From an uncultured Porphyromonas sp. (GTDB lineage Bacteria; Bacteroidota; Bacteroidia; Bacteroidales; Porphyromonadaceae), in contig CAMIEW010000034.1 in assembly GCA_946222055.1 (NCBI GenBank), forward strand, positions 1 to 7,829: DNA of 7,829 nucleotides, written 5' to 3'. Numbering within the stretch: the stretch's first letter is position 1; each line of letters opens with the position of its first letter. Positions 1 through 6,042 of this stretch are shown here, one piece after another. The notes under the pieces are model-generated. The model made no database searches, was not told where the DNA came from, and saw only the letters and a program-made list of their open reading frames with translations. The position numbers and the translations under genes were made by a program.

Positions 1-18
1 CACGATACAGATCCCTAA

Positions 19-1548
19 ATGCTTGACAAAATCTTAATCTTAGACTTTGGCTCCCAGACGACCCAGCTCATCGCTCGCCGTGTGAGAGACCTCGGTGTCT
101 ACTGCGAGGTGGTGCCGTACCGATCGATACCGGAGGACTTCTCCGATATCAAAGGCGTCATCCTCAGCGGTAGCCCCTACTCCATCCACGACCCGCGATC
201 CTTCCGGATCGACGTGCAGGCGCTGATCGACCGGGGTCTCCCGATCCTGGCGATCTGCTACGGGGCCCAGCTGATCACCGGCGAACTGGGTGGCACCGTC
301 GAGCAGACCGGGCTGCACGAGTATGGTCGCACTCATCTCTCCATAGGCAGCGAGGGGGTAAAGGATCCGCTCCTCCGGGGACTCTCCGAGGGGACGACCG
401 TCTGGATGTCTCACAGTGACTCGATCACCGTCCTGCCGGAGGGCTTTGAGGTGCTGGCGACGACGGAGAATATCCCGATCGCCGTCTTCCGCAGCAAGGC
501 AGCTCCGGTGTGGGGCGTACAGTTTCACCCCGAGGCGCACCACTCCGAGCAGGGGAGCCGCCTGCTGGGTAACTTCATCGACATATGTGGGCTGGAGCAC
601 GACTGGACGCCTGCTTCCTTCATCGACACCACCGTGGCGGAGCTGAGGGAGCAGCTGGGGGAGGACAAGGTGATCCTCGCACTCAGCGGCGGGGTCGACT
701 CAAGCGTCTGCGCCACCCTACTCCACCGCGCGATCGGAGACCGGCTCTACTGCATCTTCGTCAACCACGGACTCCTCCGCAAGGGCGAGTTTGACGAGGT
801 GATGTCTCTCTACAAGGGGCTGGGGCTGAATGTCAAGGGGATCGACGCCGTCGACTACTTCTACTCTCAGCTTGAGGGCGTCTCCGATCCGGAACAGAAG
901 CGGAAGATCATCGGCAAGGGCTTCATCGACGTCTTTGCCGCCGAAGCGCATAAGCTCAAGGATGTGAAGTGGCTCGCCCAAGGGACGATCTACCCCGACG
1001 TGATCGAGTCGCTCTCCATCACCGGCACGACGATCAAAAGTCACCACAATGTGGGCGGACTACCGGAGGACCTGAAGTTTAGCCTCGTGGAGCCGCTACG
1101 CAAGCTCTTCAAGGACGAGGTGCGCAAGGTGGGCGAGGAGCTCGGTATGCCACACGAGATGGTCTATCGTCAGCCTTTCCCCGGTCCCGGACTTGCCATC
1201 CGCATCCTCGGCGACGTCACGCCGGAGAAGGTTCGGATCCTGCAGGAGGCGGACCACATCTTCATCAGTCGCCTGCGAGAGGCAGGGCTCTACGACGAGG
1301 TATGGCAGGCGGGAGCGATCCTCCTGCCGGTGCACTCCGTCGGCGTGATGGGCGACGAGCGGACCTATGACCAGGTGATCGCCCTCCGTGCCGTCACCTC
1401 CGTCGATGCGATGAGTGCCGACTGGGCACACCTGCCCTACGACTTCCTCGCCCGTGTGTCGAGTGAGATCATCAATACGGTGGACGGCGTCAATCGCTGC
1501 GTCTACGACATCTCCTCCAAGCCGCCATCCACGATCGAGTGGGAGTAA
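19..1548 (+). CDS. guaA: GMP synthase (glutamine-hydrolysing), complete
   Basis: Converts XMP to GMP with ATP and glutamine, the last step of guanine nucleotide synthesis, in the cytoplasm. The 509 residues match the usual single-chain enzyme. The N-terminal class I glutamine amidotransferase domain (about 5-190) has the nucleophile Cys80 in AICYGAQ and the His170/Glu172 pair in QFHPEA. The ATP-pyrophosphatase domain begins near residue 205, with the P-loop SGGVDSS at 223-229. The C-terminal dimerisation domain carries [12 protein letters not shown] (384-395) and ends in the near-invariant KPPSTIEWE. The ATG at 19 places the expected ILILDFGSQ at the N-terminus, so the start is secure. Its promoter lies outside the window. 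It is followed after 25 bases by a strong hairpin terminator and appears monocistronic here. Nothing looks damaged. Confidence 0.98.
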   Translation: MLDKILILDFGSQTTQLIARRVRDLGVYCEVVPYRSIPEDFSDIKGVILSGSPYSIHDPRSFRIDVQALIDRGLPILAICYGAQLITGELGGTVEQTGLHEYGRTHLSIGSEGVKDPLLRGLSEGTTVWMSHSDSITVLPEGFEVLATTENIPIAVFRSKAAPVWGVQFHPEAHHSEQGSRLLGNFIDICGLEHDWTPASFIDTTVAELREQLGEDKVILALSGGVDSSVCATLLHRAIGDRLYCIFVNHGLLRKGEFDEVMSLYKGLGLNVKGIDAVDYFYSQLEGVSDPEQKRKIIGKGFIDVFAAEAHKLKDVKWLAQGTIYPDVIESLSITGTTIKSHHNVGGLPEDLKFSLVEPLRKLFKDEVRKVGEELGMPHEMVYRQPFPGPGLAIRILGDVTPEKVRILQEADHIFISRLREAGLYDEVWQAGAILLPVHSVGVMGDERTYDQVIALRAVTSVDAMSADWAHLPYDFLARVSSEIINTVDGVNRCVYDISSKPPSTIEWE

Positions 1549-1573
1549 CCCCCCCCGAGAGCATAAAGAGAAA

Positions 1574-1607
1574 GGACGCACAGTCAAATGGCTGTGCGTC
1601 CTTTTTT
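1574..1607 (+). terminator. Rho-independent terminator of guaA, shared with the convergent gene
   Basis: A perfect 10-bp GC-rich stem (GGACGCACAG at 1574-1583 with CTGTGCGTCC at 1592-1601) encloses an 8-base loop and is followed by six T at 1602-1607, a textbook terminator for guaA. The stem extends by three A-T pairs into the flanking AAA/TTT. On the minus strand the stem follows the stop codon of the convergent gene (its stop is at 1607-1609) and is followed by TTTCTCTTT, so it probably also stops transcription from that side. Confidence 0.92.
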
Positions 1608-2236
1608 CACTTCTCCTCGAGGATCTTCACCAGCTCGAAGAAGTTATAGGAGCGGCAGTACCGCTTCGCCCTATTATAGCGGACATTGACCTCCTGATAC
1701 GACGACCAGAGCGCCGTAAAGTCATGGACTGGTCTCATATCTCTCCGACCATTCTCACTGACGAAGGTGGTGCGATTGGTCCCGGAGAGCGGGATGCCAC
1801 CGAAGTCTGTCACTAACCACAGGACGCCCTCCTCATCGACGTGCGTCGCCAAGGGGCAGGTCGCCCACCACTCCAAGTAGATCCCTACCGTGGGTCGCTC
1901 GAAGCCTGAGCTCCCCGTGTAGGCAAGACCGCACTGGGTCATCAGCGGGGTCAGGAACATCTGACTATCCATCAGGATCTCCTCTCGGTGCCTATAGATG
2001 AGGAACGCATGCTCCAGCCAGAGCTCCCACCCAATCCTACGGATCTCATCGATCTCCTCCTCAGTCTCATCCGACCGAAACTTCGGGTGAGGCTTGTAGT
2101 AATACTCGCCGGTCTCATGATTGAGAGCCCAGCGTGTCGGCACCGGCTTCTCGCCCTCCCCAAGTGGCTCGCACGGCAGCACCGTCCCATCCAGCAGGGT
2201 GATCGAGGTGATGACCTTATTCTTCCCTTCCTCCAT
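1607..2236 (-). CDS. Hypothetical protein, 209 aa, unrecognised family
   Basis: I do not recognise this protein. It starts MEEGKNKVITSITLLDG and has no signal peptide or membrane segment, so it should be cytoplasmic. It is rich in Trp, Tyr, Glu and Arg. Its middle (about residues 55-90) is predicted helical and strongly charged, with an EEEIDEIRR stretch, followed by more mixed, strand-like sequence with Trp-rich segments (LEWWATCPLATH, about 122-133; VLWLVTDFGG). Amino acid composition and the uninterrupted reading frame argue that it is a real gene. It is convergent with guaA and shares its terminator. A TATATTTG -7 motif lies 45 bases upstream of its ATG. It stands alone beside the decayed region 2237-3300, which suggests accessory rather than core DNA. 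A small cytoplasmic immunity-like or island protein is conceivable but unsupported. Confidence 0.75.
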   Translation of the reverse strand: MEEGKNKVITSITLLDGTVLPCEPLGEGEKPVPTRWALNHETGEYYYKPHPKFRSDETEEEIDEIRRIGWELWLEHAFLIYRHREEILMDSQMFLTPLMTQCGLAYTGSSGFERPTVGIYLEWWATCPLATHVDEEGVLWLVTDFGGIPLSGTNRTTFVSENGRRDMRPVHDFTALWSSYQEVNVRYNRAKRYCRSYNFFELVKILEEK

Positions 2237-2253
2237 AGCCTGAGTGTCTTAGA

Positions 2254-2469
2254 CTAAAGTGTGGTAATTCTGTACAGAGACAAATATACCTCTTTTCCCC
2301 ACTCCTCGGATAGATGGGACCCAGGGGTGAGGCATTTGAGCTCATCGTAATGAGTAAGGACCGACGCACCCCCTTTTGGGTGCCATATGCCGAGCGTTAT
2401 TTCACGAGTGACCAACCAGTAAGTAATCCCGGCAGGGGTCCGTTTTTCATAGCTGTAAGTTTGCCACAT
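2254..2469 (-). CDS. Doubtful small ORF, 71 aa
   Basis: Starting from the ATG at 2469, this frame encodes 71 residues beginning MWQTYSYEKRTPAG. The composition is plausible for protein, with strand-like YWLVTREITLGIW and a charged C-terminus. The stop lies 17 bases before the start of the 209-aa gene on the same strand, so the two could be co-transcribed. The frame stays open further upstream to an ATG at 2592, but that part is low-complexity serine-rich sequence read through the G8 run and the hairpin cluster, so I chose the shorter start. Against it: a small hairpin repeat (2366-2383) and a promoter-like motif (2281-2288) lie inside it. It may be a gene fragment or chance ORF. Confidence 0.33.
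   Translation of the reverse strand: MWQTYSYEKRTPAGITYWLVTREITLGIWHPKGGASVLTHYDELKCLTPGSHLSEEWGKEVYLSLYRITTL
2281..2288 (-). promoter_or_regulatory. Possible Bacteroidota -7 element for the 209-aa gene
   Basis: Read on the minus strand this is TATATTTG, a full match to the Bacteroidota -7 consensus TAnnTTTG, and it sits in the same GGTATATTTG context as the promoter of the GH109 gene. It would give a 5' leader of roughly 35-40 bases before the ATG at 2236. No TTTG is visible at the expected -33 spacing, so it is only half supported. Confidence 0.4.
2366..2383. repeat. Small GC hairpin repeat (outlier of the cluster)
   Basis: GCACCC (2366-2371) pairs with GGGTGC (2378-2383) around the loop CCTTTT. 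The same six-base arms recur at 2758-2772 with a TTC loop, linking this isolated copy to the palindrome cluster 2549-2772. Confidence 0.55.
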
Positions 2470-2548
2470 GATCGTTGAGGGGGGGGCATTGGACGAGTTG
2501 GACGAGTCGGCCGTTCTGCCCCAATATACTAGACTCTGCCAGCATACC

Positions 2549-2772
2549 GGCATCCGCAAGGATGCCCGATCCATAGGCATCGGTCGAGTCACGAAGTGCC
2601 GAAGACCGATGTATAAGCGTACGCATTAGGCCTCGACCCCTTGCGGGTCGCCGTGAAGGGAGATCTCTGCTCGGCGACCCGCAAGGGGTCGAGTGGATTG
2701 GGACGGGTCTCTGTACATCGGCCACCGCTTCGCGGATGACCGATGCCTATGGAGCGAGCACCCTTCGGGTGC
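2549..2772. repeat. Nested palindrome cluster (diverged long inverted repeat with embedded mini-hairpins)
   Basis: The centre is a perfect 22-bp inverted repeat (2632-2653 with 2672-2693, 18-base loop). Each arm is itself a hairpin, CGACCC/GGGTCG, with loop CTTGC on the left and GCAAG on the right. Outside it, CCATAGGCATCGGTC (2571-2585) pairs with its exact complement at 2738-2752, and CCGATGTA (2606-2613) with TACATCGG (2714-2721). The two outer arms are thus one diverged inverted repeat of about 40 bases. Each outer arm also folds alone: CATCGGTC (2578-2585) with GACCGATG (2604-2611), and CATCGG (2716-2721) with CCGATG (2740-2745). Mini-hairpins flank or fill these: GGCATCC-GCAA-GGATGCC (2549-2566), CCGC-TTC-GCGG (2725-2735) and GCACCC-TTC-GGGTGC (2758-2772). 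No transposase gene is present. It could be a non-autonomous mobile element, a REP-like cluster or a structured RNA. Confidence 0.8.
2632..2693. repeat. Perfect 22-bp inverted repeat at the core of the cluster
   Basis: Arms at 2632-2653 and 2672-2693 are exact reverse complements. The 18-base loop carries the 8-bp palindrome GAGATCTC (2660-2667), centred one base from the axis of symmetry. Another palindrome, GCGTACGC (2617-2624), lies just outside the left arm. There is no T-run directly after either arm, so it does not look like a standard terminator. Confidence 0.85.
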
Positions 2773-2873
2773 CTCACGGATGAGCCCCATGGTATATGAT
2801 TACCCCAGTGCTCAAAAACATCACCCCCCCCCATAGAGAACCAGGTCGAGAAACACAACACCTTTACTTTACG
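2694..2873. other. Non-coding stretch between palindrome core and RhuM remnant
   Basis: Apart from the right half of the palindrome cluster this stretch has no supported gene. A C9 run lies at 2824-2832, mirroring a G8 run at 2479-2486 on the other side of the cluster. The few open frames here run through the repeats and have low-complexity, arginine- or proline-rich translations. Confidence 0.5.
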
Positions 2874-3059
2874 ATGGAGCTATTTACCATCAGCGTAGAC
2901 AAGTTTCTCTCTTTTAATGACTACAAGATCCTCCCCGACAGAGGGCACATCTCTGCTACTGAAGCATAGGCGAAGTCAGAAGCGGCGTATGATATTATCA
3001 ATAAGACTCAGCATATCGACTTCGACTTTGACTAGGAAGTAAGGAGAATGCTGAGGTAG
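2874..3059 (+). pseudogene. C-terminal remnant of a RhuM-family protein, two internal stops
   Basis: Reading one frame from 2874 gives MELFTISVDKFLSFNDYKIL, then PDRGHISATEA, a TAG at 2967, AKSEAAYDIINKTQHIDFDFD, a TAG at 3033, EVRRMLR and a TAG at 3057. This matches the usual C-terminal pattern of RhuM-family proteins: a helix ending xFLxFNxYxIL, then G(K/H)IS, a run of Ala/Glu leading to a YDxxNKTQ-like segment, and a final SDFDxEV(K/R)RML. The family similarity is from memory of the family pattern, not from a search. The N-terminal two thirds or more of the gene is missing and two amber codons interrupt the frame, so this is a dead fragment. RhuM genes are often found in accessory loci such as those near type I restriction-modification systems, none of which is visible here. 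Confidence 0.75.
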
Positions 3060-3148
3060 CTCCCGCTTTGGGCAAAATCAGTGGATCACAGACAGGATCT
3101 CGTGAATAGACCTCCCGCACTCTCTCGTGACATATTTTTCACAAAGGA

Positions 3149-3174
3149 GACAGGAGAGGACAGGAAGAGACAGG
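3149..3174. repeat. Short direct repeat, GACAGG every 10 bases
   Basis: GACAGG occurs at 3149, 3159 and 3169, with purine-only spacers, forming three imperfect 10-base units in a stretch with strong purine strand bias (3143-3178). Confidence 0.55.
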
Positions 3175-3192
3175 GGGTGGGTGCGTCGGGTG

Positions 3193-3200
3193 TATCTTTG
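3193..3200 (+). promoter_or_regulatory. Possible orphan -7 promoter element
   Basis: TATCTTTG fits TAnnTTTG on the plus strand, but no TTTG stands at the -33 spacing and no plus-strand gene follows. Transcription from here would run through the hairpin at 3258-3293 and into the antisense strand of the GH109 gene. It may be a leftover promoter of lost DNA or drive a small RNA. Confidence 0.25.
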
Positions 3201-3235
3201 CGGCTCCAAACATATCGAAGGATGACGGAATCCAG

Positions 3236-3249
3236 ATACCTATAGGTAT
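3236..3249. repeat. Perfect 14-bp palindrome
   Basis: ATACCTATAGGTAT is its own reverse complement. It is AT-rich, unlike the nearby GC hairpins, and lies 8 bases from the terminator stem. It could be a dimeric regulator site or chance; no gene start is near it. Confidence 0.5.
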
Positions 3250-3257
3250 ATAAAAGG

Positions 3258-3293
3258 AGGAAGCACCGCCCCGGGTAAGGGACGGTGCTTCCT
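3258..3293 (-). terminator. Rho-independent terminator of the GH109 gene
   Basis: An 11-bp stem (AGGAAGCACCG at 3258-3268 with CGGTGCTTCCT at 3283-3293) encloses a 14-base loop. On the minus strand the stem is followed by TTTTATATACC, and it lies 22 bases beyond the stop codon of the GH109 gene, so it fits as that gene's terminator. On the plus strand the stem is followed only by TAAAT, a poor U-tract. Confidence 0.85.
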
Positions 3294-3314
3294 TAAATGG
3301 CTATGGGATGGGGA

Positions 3315-4745
3315 TCAGTCGCCGATCATGTAGTGGTGGTAGCCATTGAGGCGCTGCCAGGCTCCACGGGTAAAGTCGGGGACAGCCACGGGTGCGAATC
3401 CGTGCTCGAGGGAGATCTGTGAGAGCGGGATCAGTGAGCACCACTCTGCCATATCGTAGACGTCCATATCGAGCGGGAGACCGTTGCGGAGACAGTAAAT
3501 GAGGCGGTAGTCCATGATGAAGTCCATACCACCGTGGCCACCTACCTCCTTGGCACGCTTCTCCAGTTCGCGTGTGATCGGGTGCTTGTACTTCTCGTAC
3601 AGCTCCTTCTGCATCTCGGGGCTGACCCAGCTGTGGGTGGAGAGATCATCGACAGCGGGCATACCGGCATCCTTCAGGTCCGTACCGGCGAGGGCGTAGT
3701 GCTCAGCGGGGTACTTGGAGGCGTAGCCCTTGGTGCCGGCGACATTGTACTGGCGGCTGTAGGGGCGATGCGTGGTGACATCGTGGTGGATAAAGATGGT
3801 GCGCCCCTTCTCTGTGCGGATCATCGTCATGGTGTGCTGACCATTGGCCACCTTGGCATCCTTCATGCCGCGTGTCTCCTCGAGGTACGCGGGGAGGTTG
3901 CGGGGCGTGGTGTCCATAGAGACGAGGACATTCATCTTATCTCCGCGGTGAAGATCGAGGATCTGAGCAGCGGGACCCATGCCGTGGGTCGGGTAGACGT
4001 CGCCACGGTGCTTGATATTGTAGTCCATGCGCCAGTCTCCCTCGTAGTAGGGCCAGAACTCCTCCAGATTGTGGATATAGCCACCCTCGGCATAGACGAT
4101 GTCACCGAGGAGACCCTTATTCTTCATATTAAGGGTGGTCATCTCGAAAAAGTCGTAGACGCAATTCTCGAGCATCATACAGTGCTTGCGGGTCCGCTCG
4201 GAAGTATCGATGAGGGTCCAAATGTCGTCCAGCGAGAAGGCAGTCGGCACCTCGACAGCAACATGTTTGCCCTGCTCCATGGCGTACTTCGCCATCTCGA
4301 CGTGGGTCTGCCAATTGGTCACAATGTAGATCAGGTCGATATCGGGACGCTCTACGAGCTTCTTCCACGCATCGTCCGAGCCGTAGTAGAGCTCAGCTGA
4401 GTGACGACCATTCTTCTCGAGGATGGCGTTACTCTTCTCCGCGCGATCCTGGTGAAGGTCGCAGAGAGCCACGACATCCGTGCCCTCAATGACTGAGAGG
4501 CGGTCGACGGCACTCACACCGCGCATACCGAGACCGATGATACCGATCCGTACGGTCTGGAGCTTGGGGGCACGGAAGGCTAGCATATCCTGCTGCCCGG
4601 CAGGACGCTCCGGGACGGTAGTCTGGATCATACGCGAGCAGGTCTTGTCCGAACCTCCCTTCTTGGCGCAGCAGTCCTGAGCCATGACCGGAGAGATCAT
4701 AAGGGCAGACAGGAGAGCGGCCGCGAGATACTTCATCATTTTCAT
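3315..4745 (-). CDS. Exported GH109-family (Gfo/Idh/MocA fold) glycosidase
   Basis: Predicted NAD-dependent glycoside hydrolase of family GH109, whose characterised members include alpha-N-acetylgalactosaminidase acting by a redox-assisted mechanism. The 476-residue form begins MKMMKYLAAALLSALMISPVMA, a Sec-type signal peptide probably cut after Ala22. The Rossmann motif GLGMRG is at 71-76. The family's EVP segment (165-167) replaces the lysine-containing EKP of ordinary Gfo/Idh/MocA dehydrogenases. Likely active-site segments are GYIHNLEEFWPYY (222-234) and GDVYPTHGMGP (248-258), with Tyr223/His225 and Tyr251/His254 aligning with residues implicated in the Elizabethkingia enzyme. GGHGGMDF (402-409) is also typical. 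The frame is open to an ATG at 4796, but that overlaps the promoter, so I start at 4745. The substrate, mucin or other GalNAc glycans, is inferred from the family and not proven; some family members have other activities. Confidence 0.9.
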   Translation of the reverse strand: MKMMKYLAAALLSALMISPVMAQDCCAKKGGSDKTCSRMIQTTVPERPAGQQDMLAFRAPKLQTVRIGIIGLGMRGVSAVDRLSVIEGTDVVALCDLHQDRAEKSNAILEKNGRHSAELYYGSDDAWKKLVERPDIDLIYIVTNWQTHVEMAKYAMEQGKHVAVEVPTAFSLDDIWTLIDTSERTRKHCMMLENCVYDFFEMTTLNMKNKGLLGDIVYAEGGYIHNLEEFWPYYEGDWRMDYNIKHRGDVYPTHGMGPAAQILDLHRGDKMNVLVSMDTTPRNLPAYLEETRGMKDAKVANGQHTMTMIRTEKGRTIFIHHDVTTHRPYSRQYNVAGTKGYASKYPAEHYALAGTDLKDAGMPAVDDLSTHSWVSPEMQKELYEKYKHPITRELEKRAKEVGGHGGMDFIMDYRLIYCLRNGLPLDMDVYDMAEWCSLIPLSQISLEHGFAPVAVPDFTRGAWQRLNGYHHYMIGD

Positions 4746-4784
4746 AAGAACAAAAGGATTAGTGATTAGTTTGCTATTTCGCCC

Positions 4785-4812
4785 CAAATATACCAAAATA
4801 GATTGTGATCAA
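4785..4812 (-). promoter_or_regulatory. Promoter of the GH109 gene
   Basis: On the minus strand ATTG (4813-4810) and TATATTTG (4792-4785) are separated by 17 bases, matching the Bacteroidota -33/-7 arrangement. Transcription would begin about 4778, leaving a leader of some 33 bases before the ATG at 4745. This also decides the start codon of the gene. Confidence 0.7.
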
Positions 4813-4898
4813 TGGTGATTTAAGTGGCACTTACCTAGAGATTAGGCTACCGGACAGTTTGATGTTAGGAAACAAGGGGGTGAGCACTCATTTTTGAT

Positions 4899-4906
4899 TA
4901 CATTTG
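4899..4906 (+). promoter_or_regulatory. Possible -7 element of the first GYF_2-CD225 gene
   Basis: TACATTTG matches TAnnTTTG 22 bases before the ATG at 4929. No clear TTTG lies at -33. The 132-base gap 4797-4928 therefore seems to hold divergent promoters for the GH109 gene and the plus-strand gene set. Confidence 0.5.
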
Positions 4907-4928
4907 TCCAAGAAATCACAGTGCCATT

Positions 4929-5459
4929 ATGACTGACAATCACTACTACTTTTACCTCGAGAATGGGGTGCAGAAAGGTCCTGCAACAGCTGATCAGCTG
5001 GCGAGAGCCATCACCCCTCGGACTCTGCTCTGGCGTGAGGGAATGGAGGACTGGGCCGCAGCCGAGGAGATCCCGGAGATGAGGGCTTTGCTGAACAGAC
5101 CGAATACCGCCCCCAGCGAGACTACGGGAGCCACCTGTCCGCCACCGCCATCGGGCGTAGCGAGCGCGACAGCTATAGGCGCCCCGACTAAGCCCAATAA
5201 CTATCTCATCTGGTCGATCCTGCTGACGCTCCTCTGCGGCAGTGTCCCCGGGATGGTAGGCATCGCCCTGGGGATCACCTGTAACCAGCGATACGCCAAG
5301 GGTGACTACAGAGGTGCGGAGCTGGCCTCATCCATGGCTCGCAACTGCATCCTCGTGAGCGTGGTCCTCGCTGTGATCCTCTTGGGCGTGCTGCTGATGC
5401 TTACCACCTTCGGGAGCGTCTTGCATTACGCTCTCACCGAAATCCTAGAAAACAGCTGA
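4929..5459 (+). CDS. GYF_2-CD225 membrane protein, first paralogue
   Basis: A 176-residue predicted inner-membrane protein of unknown function. Residues 5-55 form a GYF_2 (DUF4339)-like domain: YYFYLENGVQKGP, then W35-x-x-GM39-x-x-W42-AAAEEIPEM. GYF-type domains usually bind proline-rich peptides. A Pro/Thr/Ala linker (about 57-90, with PPPP at 71-74) leads to a CD225/dispanin-like segment. Its first hydrophobic helix (about 92-116, with SILLTLLC) is followed by the loop QRYAKGDYRGAELASSMAR, and the second helix spans about 140-163. No signal peptide is present. The next gene has the same layout, so these are tandem duplicates that have diverged. The 79-base gap to it carries another -7-like motif. 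Family assignments are by motif pattern. Confidence 0.85.
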   Translation: MTDNHYYFYLENGVQKGPATADQLARAITPRTLLWREGMEDWAAAEEIPEMRALLNRPNTAPSETTGATCPPPPSGVASATAIGAPTKPNNYLIWSILLTLLCGSVPGMVGIALGITCNQRYAKGDYRGAELASSMARNCILVSVVLAVILLGVLLMLTTFGSVLHYALTEILENS

Positions 5460-5488
5460 GGAGAATACGGATACAGGTGCTAATGTTG

Positions 5489-5496
5489 TACCTTTG
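5489..5496 (+). promoter_or_regulatory. Possible internal -7 element before the second GYF_2-CD225 gene
   Basis: TACCTTTG matches TAnnTTTG 42 bases ahead of the ATG at 5539, a normal leader length. A -33 TTTG is not apparent. No terminator hairpin separates the two paralogues, so read-through from upstream is equally possible. Confidence 0.45.
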
Positions 5497-5538
5497 TCCT
5501 CTTGACTGACTAGGTCACGATTCACTTATGACCCTATC

Positions 5539-6042
5539 ATGGAGAAGGAGTACTACTATATAGATGAGCACGGGGAGCAATTTGGTCCCTACTCGCTGGA
5601 GATCTTCCGTCTGCTGCCGCTCAAGAGACAGAGCCTGGTGTGGTGTACCGGCATGGGCGAGTGGGCAGCTGCCGATACAATGGAGGAGCTGAAGGGCTCT
5701 CTGCGCAAGGAGAGTCCTAACCCTGACGCCGGTGACCTGCCGGAGGCGTCGGGAGAGCCGACCCCTCCAGCCGCGCAACAGGACCAACCCAGCCAACCTA
5801 TGCCCAAGAGCTGGATGACGGAGTCGATACTGCTGACGCTTCTCTGCTCGATCATCGGGCTGATCCCCTTCTTCCACGCCATGCAGGTCCGCAACCTGTA
5901 CCGAGAGGGAGACTACGAGGGAGCCGAGAGGGAGTCGGCGACGGCAAAGAAATGGTTTTACATTGCTATGGCGATCGGCCTGGTGGTGGATGCACTCTAC
6001 CTACTCTACTTTAGGGATCATCTTCCCAACGCCCTGCTATGA
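5539..6042 (+). CDS. GYF_2-CD225 membrane protein, second paralogue
   Basis: A 167-residue predicted membrane protein paralogous to its upstream neighbour. The GYF_2-like domain (about 4-52) has EYYYIDEHGEQFGPYS and the same W35-x-x-GM39-x-x-W42-AAA spacing. The linker (about 56-90) is rich in Pro, Glu and Gln. The CD225-like part has helix one at about 94-114 (SILLTLLC conserved), the loop RNLYREGDYEGAERESATAK, and helix two at about 139-157, with a short tail. It lacks a signal peptide. Its stop codon overlaps the ATG of the SUMF1-fold gene (ATGA at 6039-6042), so it is translationally coupled to that gene. This suggests it works with the export-targeted proteins downstream, for example as a membrane adaptor. 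That role is inferred. Confidence 0.86.
   Translation: MEKEYYYIDEHGEQFGPYSLEIFRLLPLKRQSLVWCTGMGEWAAADTMEELKGSLRKESPNPDAGDLPEASGEPTPPAAQQDQPSQPMPKSWMTESILLTLLCSIIGLIPFFHAMQVRNLYREGDYEGAERESATAKKWFYIAMAIGLVVDALYLLYFRDHLPNALL

Noticed and set aside
2632..2693. Rho-independent terminator at the 22-bp inverted repeat
   Set aside because: No T-run follows the stem on either strand and the loop is long and itself palindromic.
2549..2772. CRISPR array
   Set aside because: Repeats are inverted and irregular, with no constant direct repeat plus spacer spacing and no cas gene in the window.
2589..2861. Minus-strand 90-codon open frame across the palindrome cluster
   Set aside because: Its translation runs through both inverted repeats and shows no protein-like composition; the openness is a by-product of GC-rich palindromes.
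3127..3142. CRP/FNR-like operator, GTGA and TCAC half sites
   Set aside because: The half sites are separated by 8 bases rather than 6 and no gene start follows; probably chance.
3534..4400. A 288-codon plus-strand open frame antisense to the GH109 gene
   Set aside because: It is a shadow of a well-supported gene on the other strand; its translation is Val/Gly/His/Asp-rich with no recognisable domain, as expected from antisense GC-rich codons.
4746..4796. Longer N-terminus for the GH109 protein starting at 4796
   Set aside because: The extension overlaps the -7 promoter element and would bury the signal peptide 17 residues inside the protein.
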